Shown: in pieces, positions 1 to 6,056 of the stretch
Position numbering within the stretch: the stretch's first letter is position 1
Layout of the letters: the number at the start of each line of letters is the position of its first letter
Source of the DNA: Candidatus Aenigmatarchaeota archaeon
GTDB taxonomy: Archaea; Aenigmatarchaeota; Aenigmatarchaeia; QMZP01
Length of the DNA stretch: 7,208 nucleotides
Direction of reading: 5' to 3'
Assembly: GCA_016202725.1 (NCBI GenBank)
Contig: JACQOD010000103.1
Coordinates: 1 to 7,208 of the forward strand
Notes under the pieces: generated by a model
Databases searched by the model: none
Seen by the model: the letters and a program-made list of their open reading frames with translations, nothing else
Told to the model about the DNA's origin: nothing
Made by a program: the position numbers and the translations under genes

Positions 1-571
1 CCCGAGCGCCGTGCTGTGGACCAAGGGAGGGGCCCGCGACATCCGCATCTGGTACAACAACTTCCGCGACGTCGTGGGCAACAACCACATCCTGATCCTC
101 GGGGGCTGCTGCTGGAACAACTGGGGCGGGCAAGCAGGGGTCGACCCGGTGGTGCAGGATGTTGAAGCAAGGGGGAACGTCCTGACCAACGTTGAACTGA
201 CAGGGACATACGCCTACCGGGGCGCCTTGGGAGTGGAGGGTTGCCACAACTGCACGTTCCTGGACAACGTGGTCGACGGCGCAGAGACCGGGATAGGCAT
301 CCACCCGACCCAGGATGGGGACACGGGGATCTCGCTGCCGCCGAAGAACATCGAGATCTCCGGGAACAGGCTGGCCCGCATATCGTCCGGCAGCATGATC
401 ACCGTCAAGTCAGACTCCACTGAAGGGCTGGTGATACGGGACAACACCTACTACACCGACAGCCCCGCCACCTTCAGGCTGGGGAACGACATCCTTCCCC
501 TCGGGCAGTTCCAGTCCAGGGGATACGATGCCGGCTCCGCGATCCTCCCGGCGAGCGACTTCCAGGGATAG
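1..571 (+). CDS. Parallel beta-helix surface protein, C-terminal part (5' end outside window)
   Basis: The frame is already open at the left edge, so the gene is truncated by the window; a GTG at 11 lies inside the conserved region and is not a convincing start. The visible 189 residues align end to end with the C-terminal part of the complete neighbour (from about residue 291 there). They share LWTK, the segment GGCCWNNWGGQAGVDPV, EGCH(N/D)C and the ending GYDAGS. Short turns of the type 'I-SGN-L' and 'VIRDNTYY' recur every 20-30 residues, which is typical of right-handed parallel beta-helix (PbH1-like) proteins. The shared cysteines could form disulfides outside the cell. By analogy with the neighbour, about 290 residues including a pilin-type signal are probably missing. 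A surface or adhesive role is inference. The lyase or hydrolase activity known from some beta-helix families cannot be assigned, since no catalytic motif was recognised. Confidence 0.8.
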   Translation, partial: PSAVLWTKGGARDIRIWYNNFRDVVGNNHILILGGCCWNNWGGQAGVDPVVQDVEARGNVLTNVELTGTYAYRGALGVEGCHNCTFLDNVVDGAETGIGIHPTQDGDTGISLPPKNIEISGNRLARISSGSMITVKSDSTEGLVIRDNTYYTDSPATFRLGNDILPLGQFQSRGYDAGSAILPASDFQG

Positions 572-574
572 GGG

Positions 575-629
575 GGGAGCATGCATGGGCATGCCCTGCT
601 CCCGGGCCTGGTCATGCCCTTTGGTTTTG
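575..629 (+). terminator. Hairpin followed by T-rich stretch after the first beta-helix gene
   Basis: A perfect 7-bp stem (GGGAGCA at 575-581, TGCTCCC at 597-603) starts four bases after the stop codon, and its loop contains the smaller dyad GCATG-GG-CATGC. A T-rich stretch, TTTGGTTTTG, follows at 620-629. Archaeal termination depends mainly on T-rich tracts, so the tract may be the signal and the hairpin a 3'-end stabiliser. This is a prediction from sequence only. Confidence 0.4.
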
Positions 630-699
630 CGCTCTCCATGAAAAGGCTGTTGCCTGGCGGCAGGCGGATCAGGCCTGCAGGGCCAGGGGCGGCTCAGCG

Positions 700-705
700 T
701 TTTAA
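700..705 (+). promoter_or_regulatory. Box A (TATA) promoter element of the pilin-like beta-helix gene
   Basis: TTTTAA is centred about 27 nt upstream of the ATG at 730, the distance from box A to the start of an archaeal leaderless transcript. TATAAA at 722-727 is too close to the ATG to serve as the TATA element for this start. No Shine-Dalgarno-like sequence precedes the ATG. Confidence 0.5.
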
Positions 706-729
706 CCTGCGGGGGATACAGTATAAAGC

Positions 730-2157
730 ATGCGGAAGGCAATCTCGGAGGTAGTTTCCACCATCCTCCTGCTGCTCATCGCCGTCGCCATGAGCGGGGC
801 GGCGTGGACATTCATCGACAACTACTACGACCTCACCGCCGTGGAGCCTCCCAACGTGTTCGCCTGCGGGCCGTCCCCTCCGCCAACGTGGAGCGAGCAG
901 GACATTCCCCTTCCCTTCAGGAACATGATGGCATATGAGCCGACCGGGTCGGCAAAAACCTACTACATCGCCATCAAGGAGCCCGGGGCGAGCAACGAGA
1001 ATGACGGATTATCTCCCGTCTACGAGGGAGGCACGAGGGGACCGTGGCTTGACTTCGGAGGTCCTGTCGGGCCGGTGGGGACCAGCTTCTCTGTGGGGGA
1101 CGCCCTTGCCGTGCGGGAGGGGACGTATCTCGTAGGCTTGGACGGCATCACGTTTTCTCCTGCCGCAACAGAGGCGCAGCCGTTCAAGATGTACGCCTAC
1201 AACGGCGAGAAGGTCATCCTGGACGGGGGCTACAGGCCGGAGGATTTCTGCGGGGTCGTCACCAACTGGGCAAATTATGCGGAGGAGGAGGTCCTTGCCT
1301 TCCGGGGCGAGTACGGGATCTTCGAGGGATTCACCCTGCAGGGCTGTTACGTGAGCTGCGCGAAGCTCTCGGGGAAAAACATCATATTCAAGGACAACAC
1401 CGTGATCGGGAGCCTGGAAGAAGGCATCAAGGCCATCATAGGCTCCAAGGACGTCTTGATCATCGGCAACGAGTTCTTCGAGTTCGCGAACGAGGCGATT
1501 GACGACTTCGGCTCGGAAGACCTCTCCATCATTGGCAATGAGTTTCATGATGGCGTGCATCTGGTGGAAGAGTGCAATGGTCAGCCATACGATCGCGGCA
1601 TAGGGACCCCCCTCTGGACAAAGGCAGGGACGGAGAGGGTCTCGGTCATTGGCAACACCTTCCGCGATCTCAATGTCAACCAGCATGCCCTCATCGTCGG
1701 CGGCTGCTGCTGGAACAACTGGGGCGGGCAAGCAGGGGTTGACCCGGTGGCTCGGGAAGTGAAGGCCATCCGGAACACGTTCCAGAACATCACGCTCATG
1801 AGCACCCTCGACGAGCGCGGGGTAGTTGCCTCGGAGGGCTGCCACGACTGCGAGATCAGCGGCAACCTCATCGAGGATGCCGACGACGGCATTGGCGTGC
1901 GGGCCACCATCGATGACCAAAACAAGGTGGTGGAGACCAAGAACCTCGTGGTCAGGGACAACACCCTCGCTGGGATCCGCACCGGCAGGCTCTACAACAT
2001 CAGGGAGGAGTCCGCGGTGGGGCTCGCGGTCCAGGGCAACGCCTTCTACCTTGGCGGGAAGGAAAGCGTCCGCTACGGCGATGATATCATGACGTTCAAC
2101 GACTTCCAGGCCTTGGGGTATGACGCCGGCTCCCTCATCTGCCCGCTCGCTGGATAA
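730..2157 (+). CDS. Pilin-signal-anchored parallel beta-helix surface protein
   Basis: 475 residues. Residues 1-28 (MRKAISEVVSTILLLLIAV...) match the archaeal type IV pilin N-terminal domain: a short basic head, then an ISEVV-type start to a long hydrophobic helix, so a prepilin peptidase would be expected to cut near the basic head. A Pro-rich linker (about 47-54) follows. Next comes a beta-helix cap region with KTYYIAIKEPG (76-86) and ALAVREGTYLVG (125-136), a pattern common at the start of extracellular pectin-lyase-fold proteins. Residues about 215-440 contain repeated PbH1-like turns such as IIFKDNTV, LIIGNEFF, LSIIGNEFHD and VSVIGNTFRD. Ten cysteines, including EGCHDC at 369-374, suggest disulfides. 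The ATG is chosen because the pilin motif begins at it and box A lies 27 nt upstream. It follows a paralogue after a 158-nt gap. A pilus-tip or surface-tethered adhesin is the inferred role; the ligand is unknown. Confidence 0.8.
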   Translation: MRKAISEVVSTILLLLIAVAMSGAAWTFIDNYYDLTAVEPPNVFACGPSPPPTWSEQDIPLPFRNMMAYEPTGSAKTYYIAIKEPGASNENDGLSPVYEGGTRGPWLDFGGPVGPVGTSFSVGDALAVREGTYLVGLDGITFSPAATEAQPFKMYAYNGEKVILDGGYRPEDFCGVVTNWANYAEEEVLAFRGEYGIFEGFTLQGCYVSCAKLSGKNIIFKDNTVIGSLEEGIKAIIGSKDVLIIGNEFFEFANEAIDDFGSEDLSIIGNEFHDGVHLVEECNGQPYDRGIGTPLWTKAGTERVSVIGNTFRDLNVNQHALIVGGCCWNNWGGQAGVDPVAREVKAIRNTFQNITLMSTLDERGVVASEGCHDCEISGNLIEDADDGIGVRATIDDQNKVVETKNLVVRDNTLAGIRTGRLYNIREESAVGLAVQGNAFYLGGKESVRYGDDIMTFNDFQALGYDAGSLICPLAG

Positions 2158-2261
2158 CGTACGGTCGGATGGCATGCGGCATACTCCGCAGATCCGTTCC
2201 CGGCCCCTCATACCTACTTGGTCTGGCTCGTTGCACACTGCGGGATCCCTTGAATTTCATT

Positions 2262-2280
2262 GTTCCCACCTGTTGGGAAC
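2262..2280. repeat. Perfect 7-bp inverted repeat with 5-nt spacer
   Basis: GTTCCCA (2262-2268) and TGGGAAC (2274-2280) are exact inverted repeats around CCTGT. The right arm runs directly into the dispersed repeat at 2278-2304. It lies 105 nt after the second beta-helix gene and follows a modest T-rich stretch (TGAATTTCATTG). It could be a protein-binding dyad or an RNA hairpin. Confidence 0.5.
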
Positions 2281-2304
2281 CGATAGCATGCGTTGTACAG
2301 CTAG
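2272..2304 (-). repeat. Dispersed repeat, copy 1 (inverted relative to the copy at 7170-7203)
   Basis: The reverse complement contains AACGCATGCTATCGGTT (2278-2294), identical over 17 nt to 7179-7195. Similarity continues on both sides: TAGCTG before the core, and CCAACA one base after it, in both copies. Copy 1 sits about 130 nt upstream of the box A of the M50 protease gene. Function is unknown. Confidence 0.6.
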
Positions 2305-2305
2305 C

Positions 2306-2338
2306 CTGCAGAGGCGCGAGAAAGAGCGCCGCATGCAG
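2306..2338 (+). other. Stable hairpin of unknown role in the intergenic region
   Basis: CTGCA (2306-2310) pairs with TGCAG (2334-2338), and GGCGC (2313-2317) pairs with GCGCC (2326-2330). A small internal loop separates the two stems and the terminal loop is GAGAAAGA. No T tract follows, so it is not an obvious terminator. It could be a structured 3' end or a small RNA, but no promoter for such an RNA is clear. The rest of 2158-2450 shows no convincing gene. Confidence 0.35.
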
Positions 2339-2422
2339 CCTGCGAACACGTCAGTACGCCCGGTCCATGGAGGGGAGCCCCGTCCAGGGCCCTGCAGGCC
2401 ACCGGGCCAGGATGGCCGCAGC

Positions 2423-2430
2423 TTTTTATG
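2423..2430 (+). promoter_or_regulatory. Box A (TATA) element of the M50 protease gene
   Basis: TTTTTATG is centred about 25 nt upstream of the ATG at 2451 and is the only AT-rich stretch in a GC-rich neighbourhood. The spacing predicts a leaderless transcript. No ribosome binding site is visible between it and the start. Confidence 0.55.
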
Positions 2431-2450
2431 CGCCGCGGGGTATGTAATGC

Positions 2451-3941
2451 ATGGCCCTTCCCCCCCTGGTCCAGGAGTACTTCTGGTGGATGGTCCTGGC
2501 CGTTTTCCTTGCAGGGACAGCAGCCCTCTGGCGGCTGAAGGCGCAGCGCTTCCTGATCATCTTCCTCATCCGCACCCAGCGGGGGATCGGCCTGCTCGAC
2601 CGCCTCGGGAGCATCAGCCCCGCAGGGTGGAAGTTCCTTGCCGACCTCTCGGTCATGATCTCCTTCGGCGGCCTGGGCGCGGCTTATGTGGCGACGCATC
2701 GCAAGCCCTGGCCGTTCCACCTGGTCCTGGGCGCGCTTGCTGCAGTGTTCCTCATCCCCTTGGCCGGCTTGCTCGGGTCCGGGATACTCTTCCTGGGGGT
2801 GCTCGCTGCCACGGCCGCGGCCCACAGGATCGGCCGCCGGGCAGGCCACTTCCTCCTGGGAGCGGGAATCATGTTCGGGCTCGTGCTGGGCGTGACCGGA
2901 GCCGGGGGCATCACCCTGCCCGCGGTCCTGATGGCGGGCATCACCGCCGTGGTGGGCATCCCGGGCATCCTGATTTCCTTCCTCTTCATCCAGGCCTTCG
3001 CGATCGTGGCCCAGGAATCCACCACGCCCGGCATCTCCCCTCTCCTGCCCGGCCTCTCCCAGGCGGGGGAGCTGGGGTTCTTCTTCCCCGGCCTGGACAT
3101 CTTCATCCCCCTCTGGTCCGGGCTCGCCGCCATCATCATTCTCCTGGTCTCGCATGAGTTCTGCCACGGCATCCTGGCCCGCGTCCAGGGGATCCCGGTC
3201 AGGTCCATGGGCATCGTCACCTTCGGCATCATCCCGATCGGGGCGTTCGTGGAGCCGGACGAGAAGGCCATCGAGGCCAAGAGATCCGAGGAGAAGATGC
3301 GGGTCTACACCATGGGTTCCTTTGCAAATCTGATGGTGGCCGCCATCGCCACCCTCCTGCTGGTGGCGGTCTCCCTGCAGGCCGCTGCCCTGGTGGAGCC
3401 CGTGGGAGTCCAGGTGGTCTCGGTCCAGAAGGGCTTCCCGGCCGAGGCCCTGCCTCCCGGAGCCATCATCACGGCCGTGGACGGGACCCCGGTCCTGACC
3501 GTGGAAGAGTACACCAGGGCGGCCGCGGCCCGCCGGCCGGGGGATGCCCTGGTCCTCGACACCGGCAACGGCACGTTCCAGCTCACGTCGGTGACCCCCC
3601 CGTCGGGGCCTGAAAGGGCCTACCTGGGCTTCACCCTGCAGACCGCGACAGAGCTCAAGCAGGGCCAGGAAAGCCAGGCGGGGATGCTCGCCCTCCTCGG
3701 GAGCCTGGGATCCACCCTGCACATCATCTTCTTCTTCAACCTCAACATCGCGGTGGTGAACCTCCTGCCGGTCCTGCCGTTCGACGGCTCCAAGATGTTC
3801 GAGGAGCTGCTCAAGAGCTTCAACATCAAGGCCCAGCGGAGGAAGAAGATCGCGAACGCCATCATCTTCCTGGTCGTGGCCCTCCTCATCCTGAACGCCC
3901 TGCCCCTGGGCAGCATCGCCGCGGGGGCGCTGGGGGGCTGA
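2451..3941 (+). CDS. M50 family (site-2 type) intramembrane metalloprotease with PDZ domain
   Basis: 496 residues. The zinc motif HEFCH (235-239) lies in a hydrophobic helix (LAAIIILLVSHEFCHG). GSFANL (289-294) matches the conserved xxANL element of site-2 proteases. The third motif, NLLPVLPFDG (437-446), supplies the expected aspartate (D445) as the third zinc ligand, with PFDG replacing the more usual LDG. Residues about 318-372 form a PDZ-like insert (VQVVSVQKGFP..., GAIITAVDGTPV) between the zinc motif and the final helices, as in RseP/SpoIVFB relatives. Several hydrophobic segments precede the core (about 10-28, 90-122, 135-187), making it larger than minimal family members; a lysine/arginine-rich loop (460-466) precedes the last helix. 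It cleaves substrates within the membrane, for instance in regulated proteolysis of membrane factors. No substrate or partner gene is adjacent. Start and promoter agree with a leaderless mRNA. Confidence 0.9.
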   Translation: MALPPLVQEYFWWMVLAVFLAGTAALWRLKAQRFLIIFLIRTQRGIGLLDRLGSISPAGWKFLADLSVMISFGGLGAAYVATHRKPWPFHLVLGALAAVFLIPLAGLLGSGILFLGVLAATAAAHRIGRRAGHFLLGAGIMFGLVLGVTGAGGITLPAVLMAGITAVVGIPGILISFLFIQAFAIVAQESTTPGISPLLPGLSQAGELGFFFPGLDIFIPLWSGLAAIIILLVSHEFCHGILARVQGIPVRSMGIVTFGIIPIGAFVEPDEKAIEAKRSEEKMRVYTMGSFANLMVAAIATLLLVAVSLQAAALVEPVGVQVVSVQKGFPAEALPPGAIITAVDGTPVLTVEEYTRAAAARRPGDALVLDTGNGTFQLTSVTPPSGPERAYLGFTLQTATELKQGQESQAGMLALLGSLGSTLHIIFFFNLNIAVVNLLPVLPFDGSKMFEELLKSFNIKAQRRKKIANAIIFLVVALLILNALPLGSIAAGALGG

Positions 3942-4224
3942 CGTCCGTGAACAACCCCCCTCCCGCGGGCCGTGACGACGCGGAAGGGCACAGCTGCCAA
4001 GGGAGTGAATATGTCCGACACTGAGGGCGAACCACAGCATAACGTGAACCGTCTTCAAGACCTCGGACGAGGAGATGATGCCATTGCGCATCCGCAGGCA
4101 TTCGCTTATCCGCAATGGGATTTCGCCGCCAGCTCGGGGAAATGGACAGTTTATTTTGCGGTCACACCTTAGGAAAGCACGCAGAGAATCTGCATGTCTT
4201 GTGCGAACTGCTGGACCCCCATCC
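3942..4224. other. Convergent intergenic region with a dyad and a T-rich tract
   Basis: This stretch separates the plus-strand M50 gene from the minus-strand Nudix gene. It holds the exact 8-bp inverted repeat CCATTGCG (4081-4088) and CGCAATGG (4111-4118), and a T-rich tract TTTATTTT at 4150-4157 that could end M50 transcription. An open frame of about 53 codons from the ATG at 4011 lacks the C/G-ending codon bias of neighbouring genes and matches nothing I recognise, so it is not called. Base composition is less GC-rich than in the genes. Confidence 0.4.
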
Positions 4225-5175
4225 TTAACGTCGCGCGTCCCGGTTATGAACGGTGACGGGATACTGGGTCATGCGGGCGACCGCGGAGGCGAAGGCTTCG
4301 GGGTCCGACAGCCGGAGGGAGGACAACAGCGCGCCTGCGCCGGCGGGTACGATGTCCCGGGTCTGCACGACGAAGTCGTGCACCTCGCCGGGGGTGCGGA
4401 GGATTCTATAAGCGTCGTGGTCTGCCGCATCAGCCGCTGCCCCTGCACGGCGCAGGATCTCTTCAGCTGGCAGGGCGACGGCCGTGCGGTACGTGAACGT
4501 GACATTGGAAAGCCCGTCGACCAGGCCGGTCAATGCGGAGAACTGGGATTCGCGGGGGATGCCGTACTCCTCCTCGATTTCGCGGGCAGCCTGCTCCGCT
4601 GCCTTCCCGGCGAGGTGTGCCCCCGGCTGGGGGAGGTCGAGGAACCGGCAGTCCGACTCCAGCTGCCCGCCCGGGACGTGCCAGAACCGGGGGTACAGCA
4701 CCGTGGTGCTCCCCCGCCTCCCTACGATCGCTTCGCCTGACTCGCTGGCCACAGCCGTGGTGACGGCGAGCGCATTCGAAAAGTATGCCCCTTCGTCCCC
4801 GAACTCCTGCTGCCCGGCTTCGCGGAGCAGGCTGTCCCAGGAGGGATCCCGCGTGGCGCGCGCGTTCGTCGCCCGCACCTCCCGGAAGTGGGTGGGACCG
4901 ACCAGGAGGACGGCCTGGCCGCCCTCCCAGCGGATCCCCGCATAGCGCGGCTGCCGGTCCTCCCGGCCGGCCTCGCTGATGAGTTCCAGGTGCAGCGCAC
5001 GGTCCAGGCGCTCGTGGCGCGCCACCCGGCAGTCCCGGTCAAACGATGCCCCGGGAGGATAGAAGGGGGACATCCGCACATCAGGATGCACCGCCATCGC
5101 CGGGCCCGGCTCGACCCGATAGCCTGCAATCTCAGGCCCGGCAATCAGGGCAAGCCGCTGCACCCATGTGTCCAT
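4225..5175 (-). CDS. Nudix hydrolase, NUDT22-like (probable nucleotide-sugar or nucleoside-diphosphate-X hydrolase)
   Basis: 316 residues. The core Nudix signature REIEEEYGI (198-206) carries the glutamates expected to bind the catalytic divalent metal, and the preceding strand-loop HVPGGQLE (166-173) is the usual GG-x-x-E element. About 25 residues separate GG from REIEEE instead of the compact 23-residue Nudix box, so the box has an insertion. The N-terminal 130 residues resemble my recollection of the NUDT22 family: a LLVGPTHFREVRATN segment (90-104) comparable with its 'GLTSYRDFLGTN', then a W..LL region and FGDEGAYFSNALAV (125-138) comparable with 'WGDTQAYLADPLGV'. NUDT22 hydrolyses UDP-glucose and UDP-galactose; whether this enzyme does is inference. 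The gene stands alone. The ATG at 5175 is supported by a box A at about -25 on the minus strand. Nudix membership is firm; the subfamily is tentative. Confidence 0.85.
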   Translation of the reverse strand: MDTWVQRLALIAGPEIAGYRVEPGPAMAVHPDVRMSPFYPPGASFDRDCRVARHERLDRALHLELISEAGREDRQPRYAGIRWEGGQAVLLVGPTHFREVRATNARATRDPSWDSLLREAGQQEFGDEGAYFSNALAVTTAVASESGEAIVGRRGSTTVLYPRFWHVPGGQLESDCRFLDLPQPGAHLAGKAAEQAAREIEEEYGIPRESQFSALTGLVDGLSNVTFTYRTAVALPAEEILRRAGAAADAADHDAYRILRTPGEVHDFVVQTRDIVPAGAGALLSSLRLSDPEAFASAVARMTQYPVTVHNRDARR

Positions 5176-5195
5176 GGCAGGGCTGCGCGTATGGG

Positions 5196-5204
5196 TTTAA
5201 GAAT
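5196..5204 (-). promoter_or_regulatory. Box A of the Nudix gene
   Basis: On the minus strand this reads ATTCTTAAA, centred about 25 nt before the ATG at 5175, again predicting a leaderless transcript. The 12-mer repeat at 5208-5219 lies immediately upstream of it, in a position where a bound protein could affect TBP/TFB recruitment. Confidence 0.5.
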
Positions 5205-5207
5205 ATC

Positions 5208-5219
5208 GTACGTGTTTAG
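5208..5219 (+). repeat. 12-mer dispersed repeat GTACGTGTTTAG, copy a
   Basis: It is identical to 7161-7172 and is the reverse complement of 5379-5390. After the 12-mer, a looser similarity to the copy at 7161-7200 continues (ATGC, CTAT, TCG-TTTCC in the same order up to about 5254). Confidence 0.6.
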
Positions 5220-5376
5220 GTACCCTCAATATGCCCGCTATGTATCGATTTCCCCGGATGTACGCCAACGCATGTCAAAACGGCCGTGTGGCCTAAGCAT
5301 GCCGATTTTCAATGTGACTGATTCACAGAACGGAAGAATTGCCAGAAGTGTGTGTCCAACTGCTAACGGTTAGACG

Positions 5377-5390
5377 AGCTAAACACGTAC
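5377..5390 (-). repeat. Dispersed repeat GTACGTGTTTAGCT, copy b (inverted)
   Basis: The reverse complement is identical over 14 nt to 7161-7174 and over 12 nt to 5208-5219. It lies about 120 nt upstream of the histone gene's box A. Its orientation relative to the downstream plus-strand gene matches that of copy 1 upstream of the M50 gene. Confidence 0.6.
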
Positions 5391-5510
5391 AGAATATCCT
5401 CCTACCTCACCGCGAGGGTAGCTGGCGGAGGGAAGACCCCCAAAACCCCCCCGCAGAAACCGCTACCAAACGGCCTCCTTTCCAGGCCCGGAAACAGCCC
5501 CTCAAAACAA

Positions 5511-5518
5511 TTTAAATA
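5511..5518 (+). promoter_or_regulatory. Box A of the histone-fold gene
   Basis: TTTAAATA is a near-consensus archaeal TATA element. It lies about 34 nt upstream of the ATG at 5549, so the transcript should have a short leader of roughly 5-10 nt. AAAACA just upstream may contribute to a BRE. Confidence 0.65.
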
Positions 5519-5548
5519 CCCGCGAGAAGGAATTGGCAAGGGAATCCC

Positions 5549-5959
5549 ATGGCAGACGAAACCACGCAGCCCGCAGAGGTACTGGAGCAGCCGGCCAACG
5601 GCCAGGCGGCGGAAGAAGAGGTGTCCGAGGAGGAAGAGGAGAAGCTCCCCTTCCCCACGGCGGCGATCGTGCGCCTGATGAAGGCGCGGATGGACCAGGA
5701 CAAGATGATCAAGAAAGAGGTCAAGATCGCCATGAACAAGTGGCTCGGGAGCCTGGCCATGCAGGTGTCCAAGGACATGAACAAGTTCCCGTACGTCATG
5801 ATGCACCTCCACGAGTTCCAGAAGGCCATCGAGCCCTACACCAGCATGGAGGCCTTCCAGAAGGAGAAGGACCGCATCCTGTCCCACATGGACGCCATCA
5901 AGAAGGACATCGAGCGCCTCGAGCGGGACCTTGGCAAGCGCGAAGAGGACGCGTTTTAA
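5549..5959 (+). CDS. Archaeal histone-fold protein with acidic N-terminal tail and C-terminal coiled-coil helix
   Basis: 136 residues. Residues 1-31 are low-complexity and acidic (EEEVSEEEEE at 22-31). From LPFPTAAIVRLMK (33-45) the pattern fits a histone fold: alpha-1 (36-48), a loop (DQDKMI), a long alpha-2 (about 55-80, KKEVKIAMNKWLGSLAMQV), a short loop, then alpha-3 (about 86-97, HLHEFQKAIEPY). Residues about 100-133 form a charged heptad-like helix. Classical archaeal histones are about 65-70 residues of fold only, so this one has both an N-terminal extension and a C-terminal helix. I recall similar 'LPFP...' proteins from uncultured archaea. Its role could be in chromatin or transcription (histone/NF-Y-like), as a dimer; DNA binding is not assured, since few basic residues sit where classical histones contact DNA. 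It is monocistronic, with a strong box A and a T-rich terminator. Confidence 0.65.
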   Translation: MADETTQPAEVLEQPANGQAAEEEVSEEEEEKLPFPTAAIVRLMKARMDQDKMIKKEVKIAMNKWLGSLAMQVSKDMNKFPYVMMHLHEFQKAIEPYTSMEAFQKEKDRILSHMDAIKKDIERLERDLGKREEDAF

Positions 5960-5966
5960 CCCCCCC

Positions 5967-5976
5967 TTTCTTTGTT
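5967..5976 (+). terminator. T-rich terminator after the histone-fold gene
   Basis: TTTCTTTGTT begins eight nucleotides after the stop codon and lies between it and the promoter of the tRNA gene. This is the form of the T-rich tracts at which archaeal RNA polymerase stops. Confidence 0.5.
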
Positions 5977-6001
5977 CCGGCCCAGCGGCAGGGCCGTCAG
6001 C

Positions 6002-6009
6002 TATTTTAA
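6002..6009 (+). promoter_or_regulatory. Box A of the tRNA-Leu gene
   Basis: TATTTTAA is centred about 28 nt upstream of the first base of the tRNA (6034), which is normal spacing for an archaeal stable-RNA promoter that starts at or a few bases before the mature 5' end. Confidence 0.6.
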
Positions 6010-6056
6010 GCCGCGCACCCATGTCCTTCGTACGCGAGGGTGTCCGAGCGGCCAAA

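Larger units (their letters stand above)
5176..5548. other. AT-richer divergent intergenic region with repeats
   Basis: This is 373 nt between the divergent Nudix and histone genes. The part from about 5190 to 5400 is clearly richer in A and T than the coding sequence around it. It contains inverted 12-mers (5208-5219 and 5379-5390), the odd dyad CTAAC-G-GTTAG (5363-5373), and degenerate relatives of the dispersed repeat core (GCCAACGCATG at 5264-5274; GCATGCCGATTTTCAA at 5297-5312). A 61-codon frame from 5191 to 5373 is open but has unusual codon use and is not called. The GC-rich remainder (5400-5505) shows only a small TTTCC/GGAAA dyad near 5479-5495. Confidence 0.5.

Noticed and set aside
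722..727. TATAAA as the TATA box for the gene at 730
   Set aside because: It is only a few bases from the ATG, too close for the archaeal box A to start-site distance; TTTTAA at 700-705 fits.
1009..2238. 409-codon open frame on the minus strand
   Set aside because: It is fully antisense to the beta-helix gene, matches no family I recognise, and is explained by the high GC of the opposite strand.
2301..4115. 604-codon open frame on the minus strand
   Set aside because: It is antisense to the well-supported M50 protease; its composition (very rich in Gly, Asp, Arg, His) is that of a mirror frame.
3972..4172. Small plus-strand frame after the M50 gene, with a possible start at 4011
   Set aside because: No recognisable domain, weak third-position bias and no clear promoter at proper distance; noted within the intergenic feature only.
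5191..5373. 61-codon frame across the AT-rich island
   Set aside because: It consists largely of repeat sequence, its codon use differs from the genes, and it overlaps the Nudix promoter.
5479..5495. Orc1/Cdc6 origin box (ORB) candidate, TTTCC...GGAAA dyad
   Set aside because: The spacing between half sites is larger than in known ORBs, the G-rich flank is missing, and no orc1/cdc6 gene is in the window.
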